NCBI RefSeq assembly: GCF_030490285.1
Contig: NZ_CP129884.1
Coordinates: 1,426,001 to 1,490,000 of the forward strand
Reading direction: 5' to 3'
Source of the DNA: Methylomonas montana
GTDB lineage: Bacteria; Pseudomonadota; Gammaproteobacteria; Methylococcales; Methylomonadaceae
DNA: 64,000 bases
The notes beneath the pieces were generated by a model. The model ran no database searches. It was not told the DNA's origin and was given only the letters and a program-made list of their open reading frames with translations. This document shows positions 9,240 to 19,479 of the stretch, piece by piece. The stretch's first letter is position 1; the number at the start of each line of letters is the position of its first letter. The position numbers were made by a program, and so were the translations under genes.

Positions 9240-9282
9240 GGCGCTGTTTAAAAATCGCTTTGCAAAAACAGCGCCTATTTCT
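9240..9282 (+). terminator. Hairpin after fliK, likely terminator
   Basis: GGCGCTGTTT (9240-9249) pairs perfectly with AAACAGCGCC (9266-9275), then TATTTC. The T run is short. The distal arm overlaps the spacer of the rpsF promoter, so this could be a modest terminator separating the flagellar and ribosomal operons. Confidence 0.6.
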
Positions 9283-9287
9283 ATAAT
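9260..9287 (+). promoter_or_regulatory. Sigma-70 promoter of rpsF operon
   Basis: A -35-like TTGCAA (9260-9265), a 16-base spacer and a perfect -10 TATAAT (9282-9287). It is followed by a leader of about 75 bases before the rpsF ATG. Confidence 0.65.
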
Positions 9288-9321
9288 GTCCAGCTTTTTG
9301 GGGAATTTATCCCCATTCCTT

Positions 9322-9348
9322 GCTTCATCGCCCTTGCGGGCGGGAAGC
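9322..9348 (+). promoter_or_regulatory. rpsF leader hairpin, possible S6:S18 autoregulatory site
   Basis: GCTTC and GAAGC close an inner stem CGCCC-TTGC-GGGCG in the untranslated leader of rpsF, ending about 24 bases before the ATG. rpsF leaders of many bacteria carry an RNA motif bound by the S6:S18 complex. Position and a GC-rich stem fit, but I could not match the full consensus. Confidence 0.35.
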
Positions 9349-9371
9349 TTTTAAACCCGTAAGGAGAAATC

Positions 9372-9809
9372 ATGCGACATTATGAAATTGTCTTCTTAGT
9401 CCATCCTGATCAAAGTGCTCAGGTACCGGCTATGATAGAACGTTATAAATCCACCGTTGAAGATGCTGCTGGCAAAATTCATCGCTTGGAAGACTGGGGC
9501 CGTAGACATTTGGCCTACCCTATCAAAAAAATTCATAAAGCACATTATGTGTTGATGAATATCGAATGCAACCAAGCCACTCTCGAAGAGTTGGAGGCAG
9601 GGTTTCGTTTCAATGACGCCATTTTGCGCAGTCTGACATTAGTTCAAAAAGAAGCCGTTACCGGACCTTCCGCGATTGCTACCAGCGGTAATGACGGTCA
9701 AAAAGCCGGCAACCGTGTCAAGGAAGAAGTCGAGGAAGAGGCGGAAGCAGACGTCGAAGTCGCGGACGAGACTGAAACCGAAGCTGGCGCAGAAGCGGAT
9801 TCCGAATAA
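9372..9809 (+). CDS. rpsF: 30S ribosomal protein S6
   Basis: 145 aa. The conserved core ([15 protein letters not shown], then [20 protein letters not shown]) is standard S6. The C-terminal 45 residues are strongly acidic (many Glu/Asp), an extended version of the tail seen in enteric S6. A ribosome site AAGGAGA precedes the ATG. S6 pairs with S18 in the platform of the small subunit, and rpsR follows 25 bases later. Confidence 0.96.
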   Translation: MRHYEIVFLVHPDQSAQVPAMIERYKSTVEDAAGKIHRLEDWGRRHLAYPIKKIHKAHYVLMNIECNQATLEELEAGFRFNDAILRSLTLVQKEAVTGPSAIATSGNDGQKAGNRVKEEVEEEAEADVEVADETETEAGAEADSE

Positions 9810-9834
9810 TCAACATTGAACCAAGAGAATTGTC

Positions 9835-10065
9835 ATGGCACGTAATAATATAAGACGCAAAAAAGGCTGCCGCTTTAGCGGTGAAGATGCGATCGTGATC
9901 GATTATAAAGATCTCGATTTGTTGAGCGAGTACATCACCGAAACCGGCAAAATCATTCCTAGCCGCATTACCGGTACTAGCGCGAAATATCAAAGACAGC
10001 TGACATCTGCGATTAAACAAGCCCGTTTTCTCGCATTGCTGCCGTTCTGCGACGCACATAAATAA
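9835..10065 (+). CDS. rpsR: 30S ribosomal protein S18
   Basis: 76 aa, complete S18. It has the N-terminal basic stretch, then [19 protein letters not shown] and the conserved [21 protein letters not shown]18 binds the central domain of 16S rRNA together with S6. It lies between rpsF and the DUF2232 membrane gene in the same direction. Confidence 0.97.
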   Translation: MARNNIRRKKGCRFSGEDAIVIDYKDLDLLSEYITETGKIIPSRITGTSAKYQRQLTSAIKQARFLALLPFCDAHK

Positions 10066-10086
10066 ATAGTTAGCCGGGAAAGAGGC

Positions 10087-11001
10087 GTGCGGTTTCTGCC
10101 AGCCTTCATCATGAAAGGTCGAATGCAGGCCATGATGGTGGCATCGATATTGGCATTGCTGTCCTTGCCTTTTTTCCCGGTCAGTATTGTAAGTTCGGCG
10201 ACGGTGGCGTTAGTGACGTTGCGTCTAGGTGCGTTGGAAGGCCTTTATGTGCTGGTCGGCGCCTGTTTGGCGGTTGCATTGCTGAGCCTGTTTCTGGGAA
10301 GTTATCAGTTTGCCCTGTTATATGGCTTTCTGCTGTTGCTGCTGTGGATACCGGTTTGGTTGGTTGCCATTGTGTTGCGCGAAGGCAAACGCCTGACGTT
10401 TGCCCTGGAAGTCGGCGCGCTCTTGGGTGTGGCTGGCGTACTGGCAATCTACCTGTTTCATCCGGAGCCCGCGCAAATCTGGCGGGAGTTATTGCCGGCG
10501 ATGGCGCAGCTTATGCAACAAGCTCAGCCTGATTTTCCGGTGACCTTGGATAAGGAAGCCACGGAAGTCTTGGCTCATCTGATGACTGGAAACATGGCGG
10601 CCGGCGGAGTCATCGCCTTGTTCTTTGAACTGTTTCTGGCGAGATGGTGGCAGGCCTTGTTGTATAACCCCGGCGGTTTTCGCACGGAATTTTTGGCGGT
10701 GAAAGGCCATGCGCAGCTAGCCATCATCACAACCGCGATGGCGGCGACGTATTGGCTGACATCCGGGGCAATGGCCGAGGCATGCCGGAATATGCTGTCG
10801 GTGTTAGTGGTGCTGTATATTTTTATCGGCATCGCAATACTGCACAGCGTGTTAGCGGCGATGAAGGGGCGCGACTATCTGGTGCCGTTATTTTATGTAA
10901 CGTTGCTGATCATTCAGCCTATCATGGGGTTGGTTGGATTATTTGGACTGATCGACACCTGGCTGGACTTACGAAATAAATTCAAACCAAACGGAGCATA
11001 A
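10087..11001 (+). CDS. DUF2232-type integral membrane protein
   Basis: 304 aa, highly hydrophobic with roughly eight predicted membrane segments. It lies between rpsR and rplI, where many gammaproteobacteria carry a DUF2232 (YybS-like) membrane protein; its function is unknown to me. The start is a GTG at 10087 next to a purine-rich GGGAAAGAGG. An ATG at 10111 has no visible ribosome site but would leave the membrane part intact. The family assignment comes mainly from position and topology. Confidence 0.75.
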   Translation: MRFLPAFIMKGRMQAMMVASILALLSLPFFPVSIVSSATVALVTLRLGALEGLYVLVGACLAVALLSLFLGSYQFALLYGFLLLLLWIPVWLVAIVLREGKRLTFALEVGALLGVAGVLAIYLFHPEPAQIWRELLPAMAQLMQQAQPDFPVTLDKEATEVLAHLMTGNMAAGGVIALFFELFLARWWQALLYNPGGFRTEFLAVKGHAQLAIITTAMAATYWLTSGAMAEACRNMLSVLVVLYIFIGIAILHSVLAAMKGRDYLVPLFYVTLLIIQPIMGLVGLFGLIDTWLDLRNKFKPNGA

Positions 11002-11047
11002 GCTCCCGATTTTTCGACAATATAGTCGATTTAAGAGGTATGTAACG

Positions 11048-11494
11048 ATGGAAGTAATTCTTCTTGAAAAAACCGCGAACCTGGGTAACCTGGGCGACAA
11101 AGTAACCATTAAAGCGGGTTACGGCAGAAATTATCTGATTCCGCAAGGCAAAGCAGTTGCTGCTACGCCCAAGAAAATCAGGGAATTTGAAGAGCGCCGC
11201 GCGGAACTGGAAAAACAAGCCGCGGAAAAACTGGCTGCGGCCACTGCTCGTGGCGAAGCGATCAGCAAACTGAACGTGGTGATTACCCACAAAACTGGCG
11301 ACGAAGGTCGTTTGTTTGGTTCGGTCGGCACTCAAGCGATTGCCGAAGCGATCACTGCGGCTGGCGCCAAGGTTGAAAAAGCCGAAGTGCGTTTGCCTAA
11401 CGGCGTGATTCGTAATATCGGCGAATACGATGTTGCGATCAATTTGCACACTGATGTGGTTATCACGCTGCCGATCAAAGTCGCTGCGGAGTAA
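11048..11494 (+). CDS. rplI: 50S ribosomal protein L9
   Basis: 148 aa, the full two-domain L9. The N-terminal domain carries [19 protein letters not shown] and [14 protein letters not shown] long connecting helix ([15 protein letters not shown]) leads to the C-terminal rRNA-binding domain. Last ribosomal gene of the operon, with only 6 bases before hldD. Confidence 0.97.
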   Translation: MEVILLEKTANLGNLGDKVTIKAGYGRNYLIPQGKAVAATPKKIREFEERRAELEKQAAEKLAAATARGEAISKLNVVITHKTGDEGRLFGSVGTQAIAEAITAAGAKVEKAEVRLPNGVIRNIGEYDVAINLHTDVVITLPIKVAAE

Positions 11495-11500
11495 GTAAGC

Positions 11501-12442
11501 ATGATCATCGTAACCGGTGGCGCTGGCTTCATCGGCAGTAATCTGGTGTTGGGGCTAAATGCTCGCGGTTATGATGATATTTTGGTGGTTGACCATTTGA
11601 CTAACGGTATCAAATACCGGAATTTGGTCGAATGCAAGATTGCCGATTATCTGGATCGAAGCACCTTTCTCGAACGTTTGCAGCAAGGTGCCTTCCAAGC
11701 CGAAACGATAGAAGCCATTTTCCATCAGGGCGCCTGTTCAAGCACTACCGAGTGGGACGGCCGCTACATGATGGATAACAATTACGAATACAGCAAAACG
11801 CTGTTTCATTATTGCCAAAGCCATAAAATTCCGTTCATCTACGCTTCCAGTGCCGCCACCTACGGTGCCGATCTGACTTTTAAAGAAGAATTGGCTTACG
11901 AAGGCCCGCTGAACGTCTACGGTTATTCCAAATTTCAATTCGACCAATACCTGCGCCGGCAAAACAAGTTGACCGCACCAGTGGTCGGACTGCGTTATTT
12001 TAATGTCTACGGTCCGCGTGAAGCCCATAAGGGCAGCATGGCCAGCGTCGCTTTTCATCTGAATAATCAGATCAAAGCCTCTGACGAACTAAAATTGTTT
12101 GAAGGTTGTGACGGCTACGGCCACGGCGAACAACGCCGCGACTTTATTTATGTCGGCGATGTGGTCGATGTGAACTTATGGTTCCTGGATAACCCGCAAG
12201 TGTCGGGTATTTACAATTGCGGCACCGGCCGCAGCCAGACTTTCAATGATGTCGCCAATGCAGTGATCGCTTATCATCAGCGCGGTCGCATCCAATATAT
12301 TCCTTTCCCAGAGCACCTGAAAGGTTGCTATCAGAGCTTTACCGAAGCCAATCTGGACAAGCTGCGCGCCGCCGGTTGTGAGCATAGCTTTAAAGCCGTC
12401 GAGCAGGGTGTACAGCTGTATATGGAGTGGTTGAACCGATAA
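11501..12442 (+). CDS. hldD: ADP-L-glycero-D-manno-heptose 6-epimerase
   Basis: 313 aa short-chain dehydrogenase/reductase. It has a nucleotide-binding GGAGFIGS (residues 6-13) and a catalytic Tyr140-x3-Lys144 (YGYSK). The family-specific stretch is LVVDHLTNG...KYRNL, which separates HldD from other epimerases. It makes the heptose donor for the lipopolysaccharide inner core in the cytoplasm. It starts 6 bases after rplI, so it is probably transcribed with the ribosomal operon. A weak hairpin (12434-12448) overlaps its stop codon. Confidence 0.93.
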   Translation: MIIVTGGAGFIGSNLVLGLNARGYDDILVVDHLTNGIKYRNLVECKIADYLDRSTFLERLQQGAFQAETIEAIFHQGACSSTTEWDGRYMMDNNYEYSKTLFHYCQSHKIPFIYASSAATYGADLTFKEELAYEGPLNVYGYSKFQFDQYLRRQNKLTAPVVGLRYFNVYGPREAHKGSMASVAFHLNNQIKASDELKLFEGCDGYGHGEQRRDFIYVGDVVDVNLWFLDNPQVSGIYNCGTGRSQTFNDVANAVIAYHQRGRIQYIPFPEHLKGCYQSFTEANLDKLRAAGCEHSFKAVEQGVQLYMEWLNR

Positions 12443-12559
12443 TCGGTTTTATCGTGATAAGGTCCGAGGGCATCTAGCAACAACTTCCGAGAACCAGGGC
12501 GCTAGTCTTTATGGGGCGTAGTGGCTTGTAGAGAGGGGGTGCTGAAACTTAACAGGCGG

Positions 12560-12599
12560 AAAGAAAAGACCACGCTAGTCTTAGACATCGCTAGCGTGG
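12560..12599 (-). terminator. Rho-independent terminator of the first PEP-CTERM gene
   Basis: On the minus strand CCACGCTAG (12599-12591) pairs with CTAGCGTGG (12578-12570), followed by the T-rich tail TCTTTTCTTT. It lies about 20 bases past the stop of the gene at 12621-13400. Confidence 0.75.
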
Positions 12600-12620
12600 C
12601 AAGAAGTAAGCTAGACTTTG

Positions 12621-13400
12621 TTAGACGGCAAGGCTAGAGGCTGTGCTTTTGCGGCGGCTGGCAAGGAAAATCATTAGACCTGTACCATATAGCCAAACAG
12701 CTCCGGGCAGTGGGACAGCGGCAATAGATGTCACATCATCAATGGTCTTGGATGAACCGATCAGTGAAGCGAGCGTACCGTTGCTGGCGTTACCATCCAG
12801 GGCTCTAACAAGCTTGTTAAATCCACTACTCAATCCCAGCAGCCATAGGCTTTCACCCGTTGAACCTCCGGTCAAGCCCGGATTGTTCGCAACCCAGCCG
12901 TCAGTGAAATGAGTATTGAAACCTAAAGCAAAACCACCGAAGGTGCCAATTACATCCGGTGTACTGTTGCCAGGGTCTGAATCCCAAAGCTCTGCTCTAA
13001 GCAACAATTGATAGGGTTGGTCGGACCATGATGTCGAGCCATGTGAGCCGGCAGACAAGGAACCGTTGATTTGCAGGAAGTTGCTGAGGGATTTATCACC
13101 TATCTGTGTGATCAATTCTCCATCCGAATTGAAGTTGGCCTGATATATCACACTGCCGTCACTTAGCTCTATAGAATCGGAAAACTTACCATCACCAACC
13201 AAAAATGATGTAGTCAGACCAATTCCTTTCAGTTGCCAATAGGGGTTGTCGTCAGTCCCTTTTTTTTCAATCTTGATTCTTTCGTCCACATCTAAAAATG
13301 CGGGCAAGCTAGAATCGCCGATCCCCGAAGCATTACCGGTATTGGCAAGCAACGGCAACAATAGGACTAATGTCCAACGTGCATATTTAAGTAAATTCAT
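12621..13400 (-). CDS. PEP-CTERM sorted surface/exported protein
   Basis: 259 aa. The chosen ATG (13400, MNLLKYARW) has GGAG 8 bases upstream; longer in-frame starts exist, but they run into the leader RNA. A signal peptide covers about residues 1-25 (LVLLLPLLANTGNASG). The C terminus has VPLPGAVWLYGTGLM, a hydrophobic helix and an Arg-Arg-Lys cluster. This is the tripartite PEP-CTERM signal recognised and removed by exosortase/XrtA. The body has no domain I recognise. The leader (13429-13520) carries a c-di-GMP-I-like riboswitch candidate, and a terminator follows at 12560-12599. The exosortase-associated ligase homologue at 57340-58602 suggests the exported protein is handled by the same system. 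Confidence 0.85.
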   Translation of the reverse strand: MNLLKYARWTLVLLLPLLANTGNASGIGDSSLPAFLDVDERIKIEKKGTDDNPYWQLKGIGLTTSFLVGDGKFSDSIELSDGSVIYQANFNSDGELITQIGDKSLSNFLQINGSLSAGSHGSTSWSDQPYQLLLRAELWDSDPGNSTPDVIGTFGGFALGFNTHFTDGWVANNPGLTGGSTGESLWLLGLSSGFNKLVRALDGNASNGTLASLIGSSKTIDDVTSIAAVPLPGAVWLYGTGLMIFLASRRKSTASSLAV

Positions 13401-13428
13401 TTTTGAATACTCCATACTCAACGAATCG

Positions 13429-13520
13429 AAGTGTGGCAACCCGGCTTCTTGTTGATTGATATCCGCAAGAAACTTAGTTTTCCGTCCCGGCCTCAAGGCT
13501 GGGTCGGTTTTTACACGCTT
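13429..13520 (-). promoter_or_regulatory. Candidate c-di-GMP-I (GEMM) riboswitch, leader of PEP-CTERM gene
   Basis: Read on the minus strand, the 92-nt stretch shows an outer stem AAG-C-GUG / CAC-A-CUU. A junction AAAAACC follows. The first arm is a hairpin (CCC-A-GCC, loop UUGA, GGC-C-GGG) running into GGGACGGAAAAC, close to the family string GGGACGCAAAGC. The second arm is a stem UUCUUG/CAAGAA, then GCCGGGUUGCC, which fits the 3' junction of c-di-GMP-I aptamers. It ends 28 bases before the chosen start. The first loop is not a GNRA tetraloop and GACGC reads GACGG, so it may be a divergent member. Confidence 0.62.
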
Positions 13521-13550
13521 CTGGTTTTGAAAAACACAATTAGGCGGCAA

Positions 13551-14196
13551 TCACCTAATATTTCACTGCTTGCTCACAATAAGAAATTCGCATATTTAAA
13601 AATCTTATTGGTATTGCTCGGTTTGAGGGCGTTCTTGAACTGGTAACATGAGCGCCACTCAATACTTAGTAATATTCCGATTATTACAAATCAGGCCCTT
13701 TTTCAGTCTCTTAAGTAATAAGAAGTGTTCCGCACTCCCATTTTTGAGTTAGGTCTTTTTTAAGTGGTATTGGTTGATTTGCTATCTGACAGAAGATCTT
13801 TATTAATTATGAGTAAGTACTGTGTATCAAGCAGAAAACAATAGTTGTCTTCGTTTAGGCTGAGTGGCTAGTACCAGTTGCCGTTCAGCTGTGTTTGCTA
13901 GAAACATACTGCTTGACTTTGAGTTGGGGCAAACCACAGCAACTCTGCGAATTTATGTTACCTCTACGAATATATAGTTACGGCTTTGGTTGGACTCTAC
14001 AATATATGATCATGGGCGTCAAGTGCGGTAACAAGAATAACGTAACTTAGGCGATAGGGAGGCTTCGTACGAAGATTCTATTAACCTAGTGGGGAAGGCT
14101 TATCCAGTGGTACGCATTAGACGGCAGTTGAGTGATGTTTGTGATTAGTGTTTTGTCAGATTTTCCTTTCTAAATACACGTTTTCTGGTCCGTTGA
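13551..14196. other. Long intergenic stretch without recognisable gene
   Basis: About 650 A+T-rich bases between the divergent PEP-CTERM gene and ppsA. I see no open frame with coding character. It holds a small palindrome ATTAGG/CCTAAT just before it (13539-13559) and a perfect 12-base palindrome CTTCGTACGAAG (14063-14074). The region must contain the promoter of the minus-strand PEP-CTERM leader, but no convincing -35/-10 or -24/-12 pair stood out. Confidence 0.6.
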
Positions 14197-14231
14197 CCTA
14201 TGCTTGTTAGTAGCATAATAACAAGCATAGG
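14197..14231 (+). promoter_or_regulatory. 13-bp perfect inverted repeat at the ppsA start
   Basis: CCTATGCTTGTTA (14197-14209) and TAACAAGCATAGG (14219-14231) are exact inverse complements separated by 9 bases. The right arm covers the ribosome site (AGGAG at 14229-14233), just before the ATG at 14240. TTGACC (14193-14198) and TAATAA (14216-14221) with a 17-base spacer could be a promoter overlapping the repeat. It can act as an operator or as an RNA hairpin masking the ribosome site. Confidence 0.55.
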
Positions 14232-14239
14232 AGTGCATC

Positions 14240-16633
<2,394 letters not shown>

Positions 16634-16789
16634 GGCTGGTCGAAGGCTGAATTGCAAACGATCGCTCGGGAGCACTTACTTTTGTATGGAAATGAGCGAC
16701 TTCACGCAGTGCCTGCGTTATTTCACATAGTTATTAAACGTGGTAAAGCAATTTAGACCCAAGCCATTGAAATTCATCATATTATAAAT

Positions 16790-16805
16790 TGGCATCTTCT
16801 TTGTA
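16790..16805 (+). promoter_or_regulatory. Weak sigma-54-like promoter before second PEP-CTERM gene
   Basis: TGGCATCTTCTTTGTA has a good -24 half and correct spacing, but the -12 element reads GT instead of GC. PEP-CTERM genes in some species are under the sigma-54 regulator PrsR, so the site is worth listing; the mismatch keeps it tentative. The rest of the 262-base gap (16634-16895) holds a hairpin-forming AACAGC/GCTGTT pair (about 16817-16862) and nothing else I recognise. Confidence 0.3.
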
Positions 16806-16895
16806 TCGTGTTGTTTAACAGCCCTTTGGCACGGTTCTCACGGGGAATTGCCCGGAGCTGTTGACCTCATTACTGTTAACAACATGGTAGACATT

Positions 16896-17870
16896 ATGAT
16901 GAAGACAAATTTAGCTAAGGCCGTTTCGATGGCGGTTGCGGGTATGGCGCTTTCCGCCGGGGCTTCAAACTCATGGGCTTCGACGACGATGTACAACACC
17001 TATAAGGCATTTGCTACGGCGACGCCAACGGATGGTGGCGCTACCGCTAACGGTTCTCAAGCGAATGGCACCGATGGCTGGGTGTGGGGATTCAAGTGGA
17101 GTTCAAACGCAACGCCGTGGGCCGGGCCGGGCACACCCGCTGGCGATCAGCCGCTGCCGCCGTCATTCGTAGGCATCAACGGGTCTGCTACGCCCAGCAG
17201 CGCTACGCCGTTCGGCTACCTAGGTAGCGCGCCGGTCAACTGGGCGATGGAACTGACCGGTGCTGCGGATTCCGGCGTGATCTCCCAGGCCGACTCGTTC
17301 AGTCGTTATGGGGTTTACGCGGACATCGACACTGCCAAAGGTGCGTGGAGCGATAATATCAGCCCCAGTACAGCGGCGACAGCGAGCGGCTGGCGACATA
17401 ATGTCGACTTTGGCTTGTTCCGTTCCGCCGTCGAAACCGATATTCATCTGCATTTAGTAGGCTTGACTCAAGCTGGCACCAACTTTGGATTTACGATTTT
17501 TAAAGGTATGGATACGAATCAAACGGATGCTTACAACCATCACGGCCCATGGAACAGCGGCAACAATGTCGCCGGTGTCACTGTCAACACCTTGGTTGGT
17601 GGCGACACGACGTTTACGGTCGACGACGTCGTAGCCTATAGTGTTGGTGGTGCCGCACCCAGCAATTTGAATGACATTACCTTCCATGCCAAAGCAGATC
17701 AGGTCTACACCATCTTGTTGGGAGGCTATAGAAACGGTACATGGGTCAATACGGCCGATGGTTACGTCCTGGCCGCTTCCGCCGTTCCCATTCCAAGCGC
17801 CGTGTGGCTGTTCGGCAGTGCGGTGGCGGGAATGATCGGTTTCGGGCGTCGCAAAGTCCTTACTGCTTAG
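16896..17870 (+). CDS. PEP-CTERM sorted surface/exported protein
   Basis: 324 aa from the ATG at 16896 (MMKTNLAKAVS); the next ATG at 16899 is equally possible, and upstream in-frame codons lack signal-peptide character. A signal peptide with VAGMALSAGASNSWA covers about residues 1-30. The C terminus has VPIPSAVWLFGSAVAG, a hydrophobic helix and GRRK, the exosortase recognition signal. The body is rich in Thr, Ser, Ala, Gly and Asn with no cysteine cluster, as expected of an exported, possibly glycosylated protein. No known domain is recognised. It is not related in sequence to the other PEP-CTERM protein beyond the sorting tail. Confidence 0.85.
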   Translation: MMKTNLAKAVSMAVAGMALSAGASNSWASTTMYNTYKAFATATPTDGGATANGSQANGTDGWVWGFKWSSNATPWAGPGTPAGDQPLPPSFVGINGSATPSSATPFGYLGSAPVNWAMELTGAADSGVISQADSFSRYGVYADIDTAKGAWSDNISPSTAATASGWRHNVDFGLFRSAVETDIHLHLVGLTQAGTNFGFTIFKGMDTNQTDAYNHHGPWNSGNNVAGVTVNTLVGGDTTFTVDDVVAYSVGGAAPSNLNDITFHAKADQVYTILLGGYRNGTWVNTADGYVLAASAVPIPSAVWLFGSAVAGMIGFGRRKVLTA

Positions 17871-17910
17871 TCAAAGCTTATCGATGTATCGACGGATAGA
17901 TTAGGACGAC

Positions 17911-17958
17911 GATCAGGCATCTTCCGATTATCCGGAAATGGCCGAGCATCTGGTTGTG
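17911..17958 (+). pseudogene. ppsA 3' relic
   Basis: By hand alignment 39 of 48 bases match 16496-16543 of ppsA, and the translation QASSDYPEMAEHLV parallels QAPSDYPEMAEYLV around the catalytic-loop region. Several differences are synonymous, so this is a remnant of a once-coding duplicate or of a related gene, not random similarity. No other part of the gene is recognisable on either side. Confidence 0.7.
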
Positions 17959-18134
17959 TTTTTTGGGGTCTGGGTTCCTCATCAGAAATATTGTTGCGGC
18001 CCGTGTTGTTCATGGCAGCATCACGAAAATCAGGTATACCGAAAGCATAAAGTGGCCAGGGACGTCGAATATGCAGGGATTTTTAGACTCGTCGTAAATC
18101 GCGCGTATCCAGACTTTTGGTCCGGAATTCAAGC

Positions 18135-18155
18135 CCACCGGCTTTCAGCCGGTGG
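18135..18155. repeat. Perfect hairpin resembling an IS200/IS605 element end
   Basis: CCACCGGCT (18135-18143), loop TTC, AGCCGGTGG (18147-18155), in the context AAGCCC...TTGTTTAG. IS200/IS605 family elements carry such short subterminal palindromes near their ends. No tnpA or tnpB is present, so at most this is an end or scar. It sits at the border between the ppsA relic and the receiver relic. Confidence 0.4.
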
Positions 18156-18162
18156 TTGTTTA

Positions 18163-18406
18163 GTGCCGACCGGCATGCCGATCTTCAGCTTTGTCTGCTC
18201 GATCTGAATCTGCGCGAGGAAGACGGTTTGGAGATGTTGGAACGCATCAAAGTCAGCGCGCCCGGTGTTGCCGTGCCGGTGGTGACAGGCGAGACCTTGT
18301 CGGATGCCGTGCGCCTGGCCAACGCCGAAGGCTATCGTTTGCTACAAAAGCCCCATCATTGATGACGTGCTCTACGCGGCGCTGTGTTCGGTGTTGGCGG
18401 TCTGAA
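18163..18406 (+). pseudogene. Truncated, frameshifted response-regulator receiver domain
   Basis: The translation shows the phosphoacceptor region LLDLNLREEDGLEMLERIK, the switch threonine area VPVVTGETLSDAV and the conserved LLQKP. The frame then hits a stop, while the next frame continues DDVLYAALCSVLAV to a stop at 18404-18406. The N-terminal part with the acidic pocket is missing. This is the C-terminal end of a response regulator or hybrid kinase, broken by a frameshift near 18349-18362. The ATG at 18117 read through the preceding hairpin is not a credible start. Confidence 0.65.
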
Positions 18407-18412
18407 TCGGCG

Positions 18413-19255
18413 TTAGCGGCGTAAATAGATGTACCAATAAATCATCCCGACAAAAAAGCTGCCGCCGATGATATTGCCCACCGTCACCGGCAGCAGATTA
18501 TCCAGCAAAAAGCCGGATAAAGTTAGTTGCGAAAGGTCGGTGCCGGCCGGCAGCAAGGGTTGAAGCGAAGCCATTAATTGTGGGTCGGATTTAATCAATA
18601 AACCGGCCGGGATGAAGTACATATTGGCGACCGAGTGTTCGAATCCCAGCGTCACAAAAGCGGTAATCGGGAACAGGATGGACAGTAGTTTATCGGTGGA
18701 ACTGTGGCCGGCGAAACACAACCAAACCGCCATGCAGACCAATGCATTGCAGAGAATGCCGCGCGTCAGCGCTTGTACGAAGGGCAGATTGACTTTGGCG
18801 TTGGCTATCATCAAGGCCTTTGCGCCGACGCGAGCCGACTCGCTGCCCCAATGGCCACTGAGATAGATCAACACGGCGATGGCCAGACAGCCGATGAAAT
18901 TGCCGGCGAAGACGATAGCCCAGTTGCTCATTAACTGCTTGAGCGTGATTTTTTTGTCGACGCAGGCCATGACCAGCAGATTGTTGCCGGTAAACAATTC
19001 GGCACCGGCCACTACGACCAGAATCAGCCCCAGGCAAAATACCAGCCCACCCAATAATTTGGTGATGCCCTGGCCCAGCGTCGAATCGTGGATCACAAAC
19101 GTAAAAAATGCCGCGCCGAACGCAATAAACGCTCCGGCTAATAATGCCAATACGAATATTCGGCTGGGATCTTGGGTGCTCTTACTGACGCTGGCTTTTT
19201 CGATTCGCTCGGCGATTTGCTTGGGGGTATAGCTGTCAATATTAAAATGTTCCAT
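18413..19255 (-). CDS. Formate/nitrite transporter family channel
   Basis: 280 aa from the ATG at 19255 (MEHFNIDSYTPKQI); the open frame extends upstream without family similarity. Six hydrophobic segments and family features are present (LLAGAFIAFGAAFF near 45-60, and NIIGGSFFVGMIYW at the C terminus). The FNT family forms pentameric channels for formate, nitrite or hydrosulfide. The substrate cannot be told from sequence alone; focA and nirC homologues look alike here and no formate or nitrite enzyme gene is adjacent. Confidence 0.88.
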   Translation of the reverse strand: MEHFNIDSYTPKQIAERIEKASVSKSTQDPSRIFVLALLAGAFIAFGAAFFTFVIHDSTLGQGITKLLGGLVFCLGLILVVVAGAELFTGNNLLVMACVDKKITLKQLMSNWAIVFAGNFIGCLAIAVLIYLSGHWGSESARVGAKALMIANAKVNLPFVQALTRGILCNALVCMAVWLCFAGHSSTDKLLSILFPITAFVTLGFEHSVANMYFIPAGLLIKSDPQLMASLQPLLPAGTDLSQLTLSGFLLDNLLPVTVGNIIGGSFFVGMIYWYIYLRR

Positions 19256-19479
19256 GGATGCTGACGTTGAGTCGGTTGCGAATTGGGATGTATTTATCAC
19301 AGCATGGGGGACGGCACAAAACTTGTTTTGAGATACCGCGGTTCTGCAATCGTCCTGTATTCGATTTTGCTTTGTTATAATTTCCGACATTTCAACGGGA
19401 GCCATTCAAATGTCCAAGCCACGGCTAAAGATTATAAAAAGCAGCGCTGTTTCATCGATTGGTAGGTTTTGAAAACCGC

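Noticed and set aside
13431-13646. 71-codon plus-strand frame
   Set aside because: Runs antisense across the riboswitch candidate; no ribosome site or similarity.
16827-16842. TGGCACGG as a sigma-54 promoter before the second PEP-CTERM gene
   Set aside because: The -24 half is perfect but the -12 position reads AC instead of GC; not a functional match by consensus.
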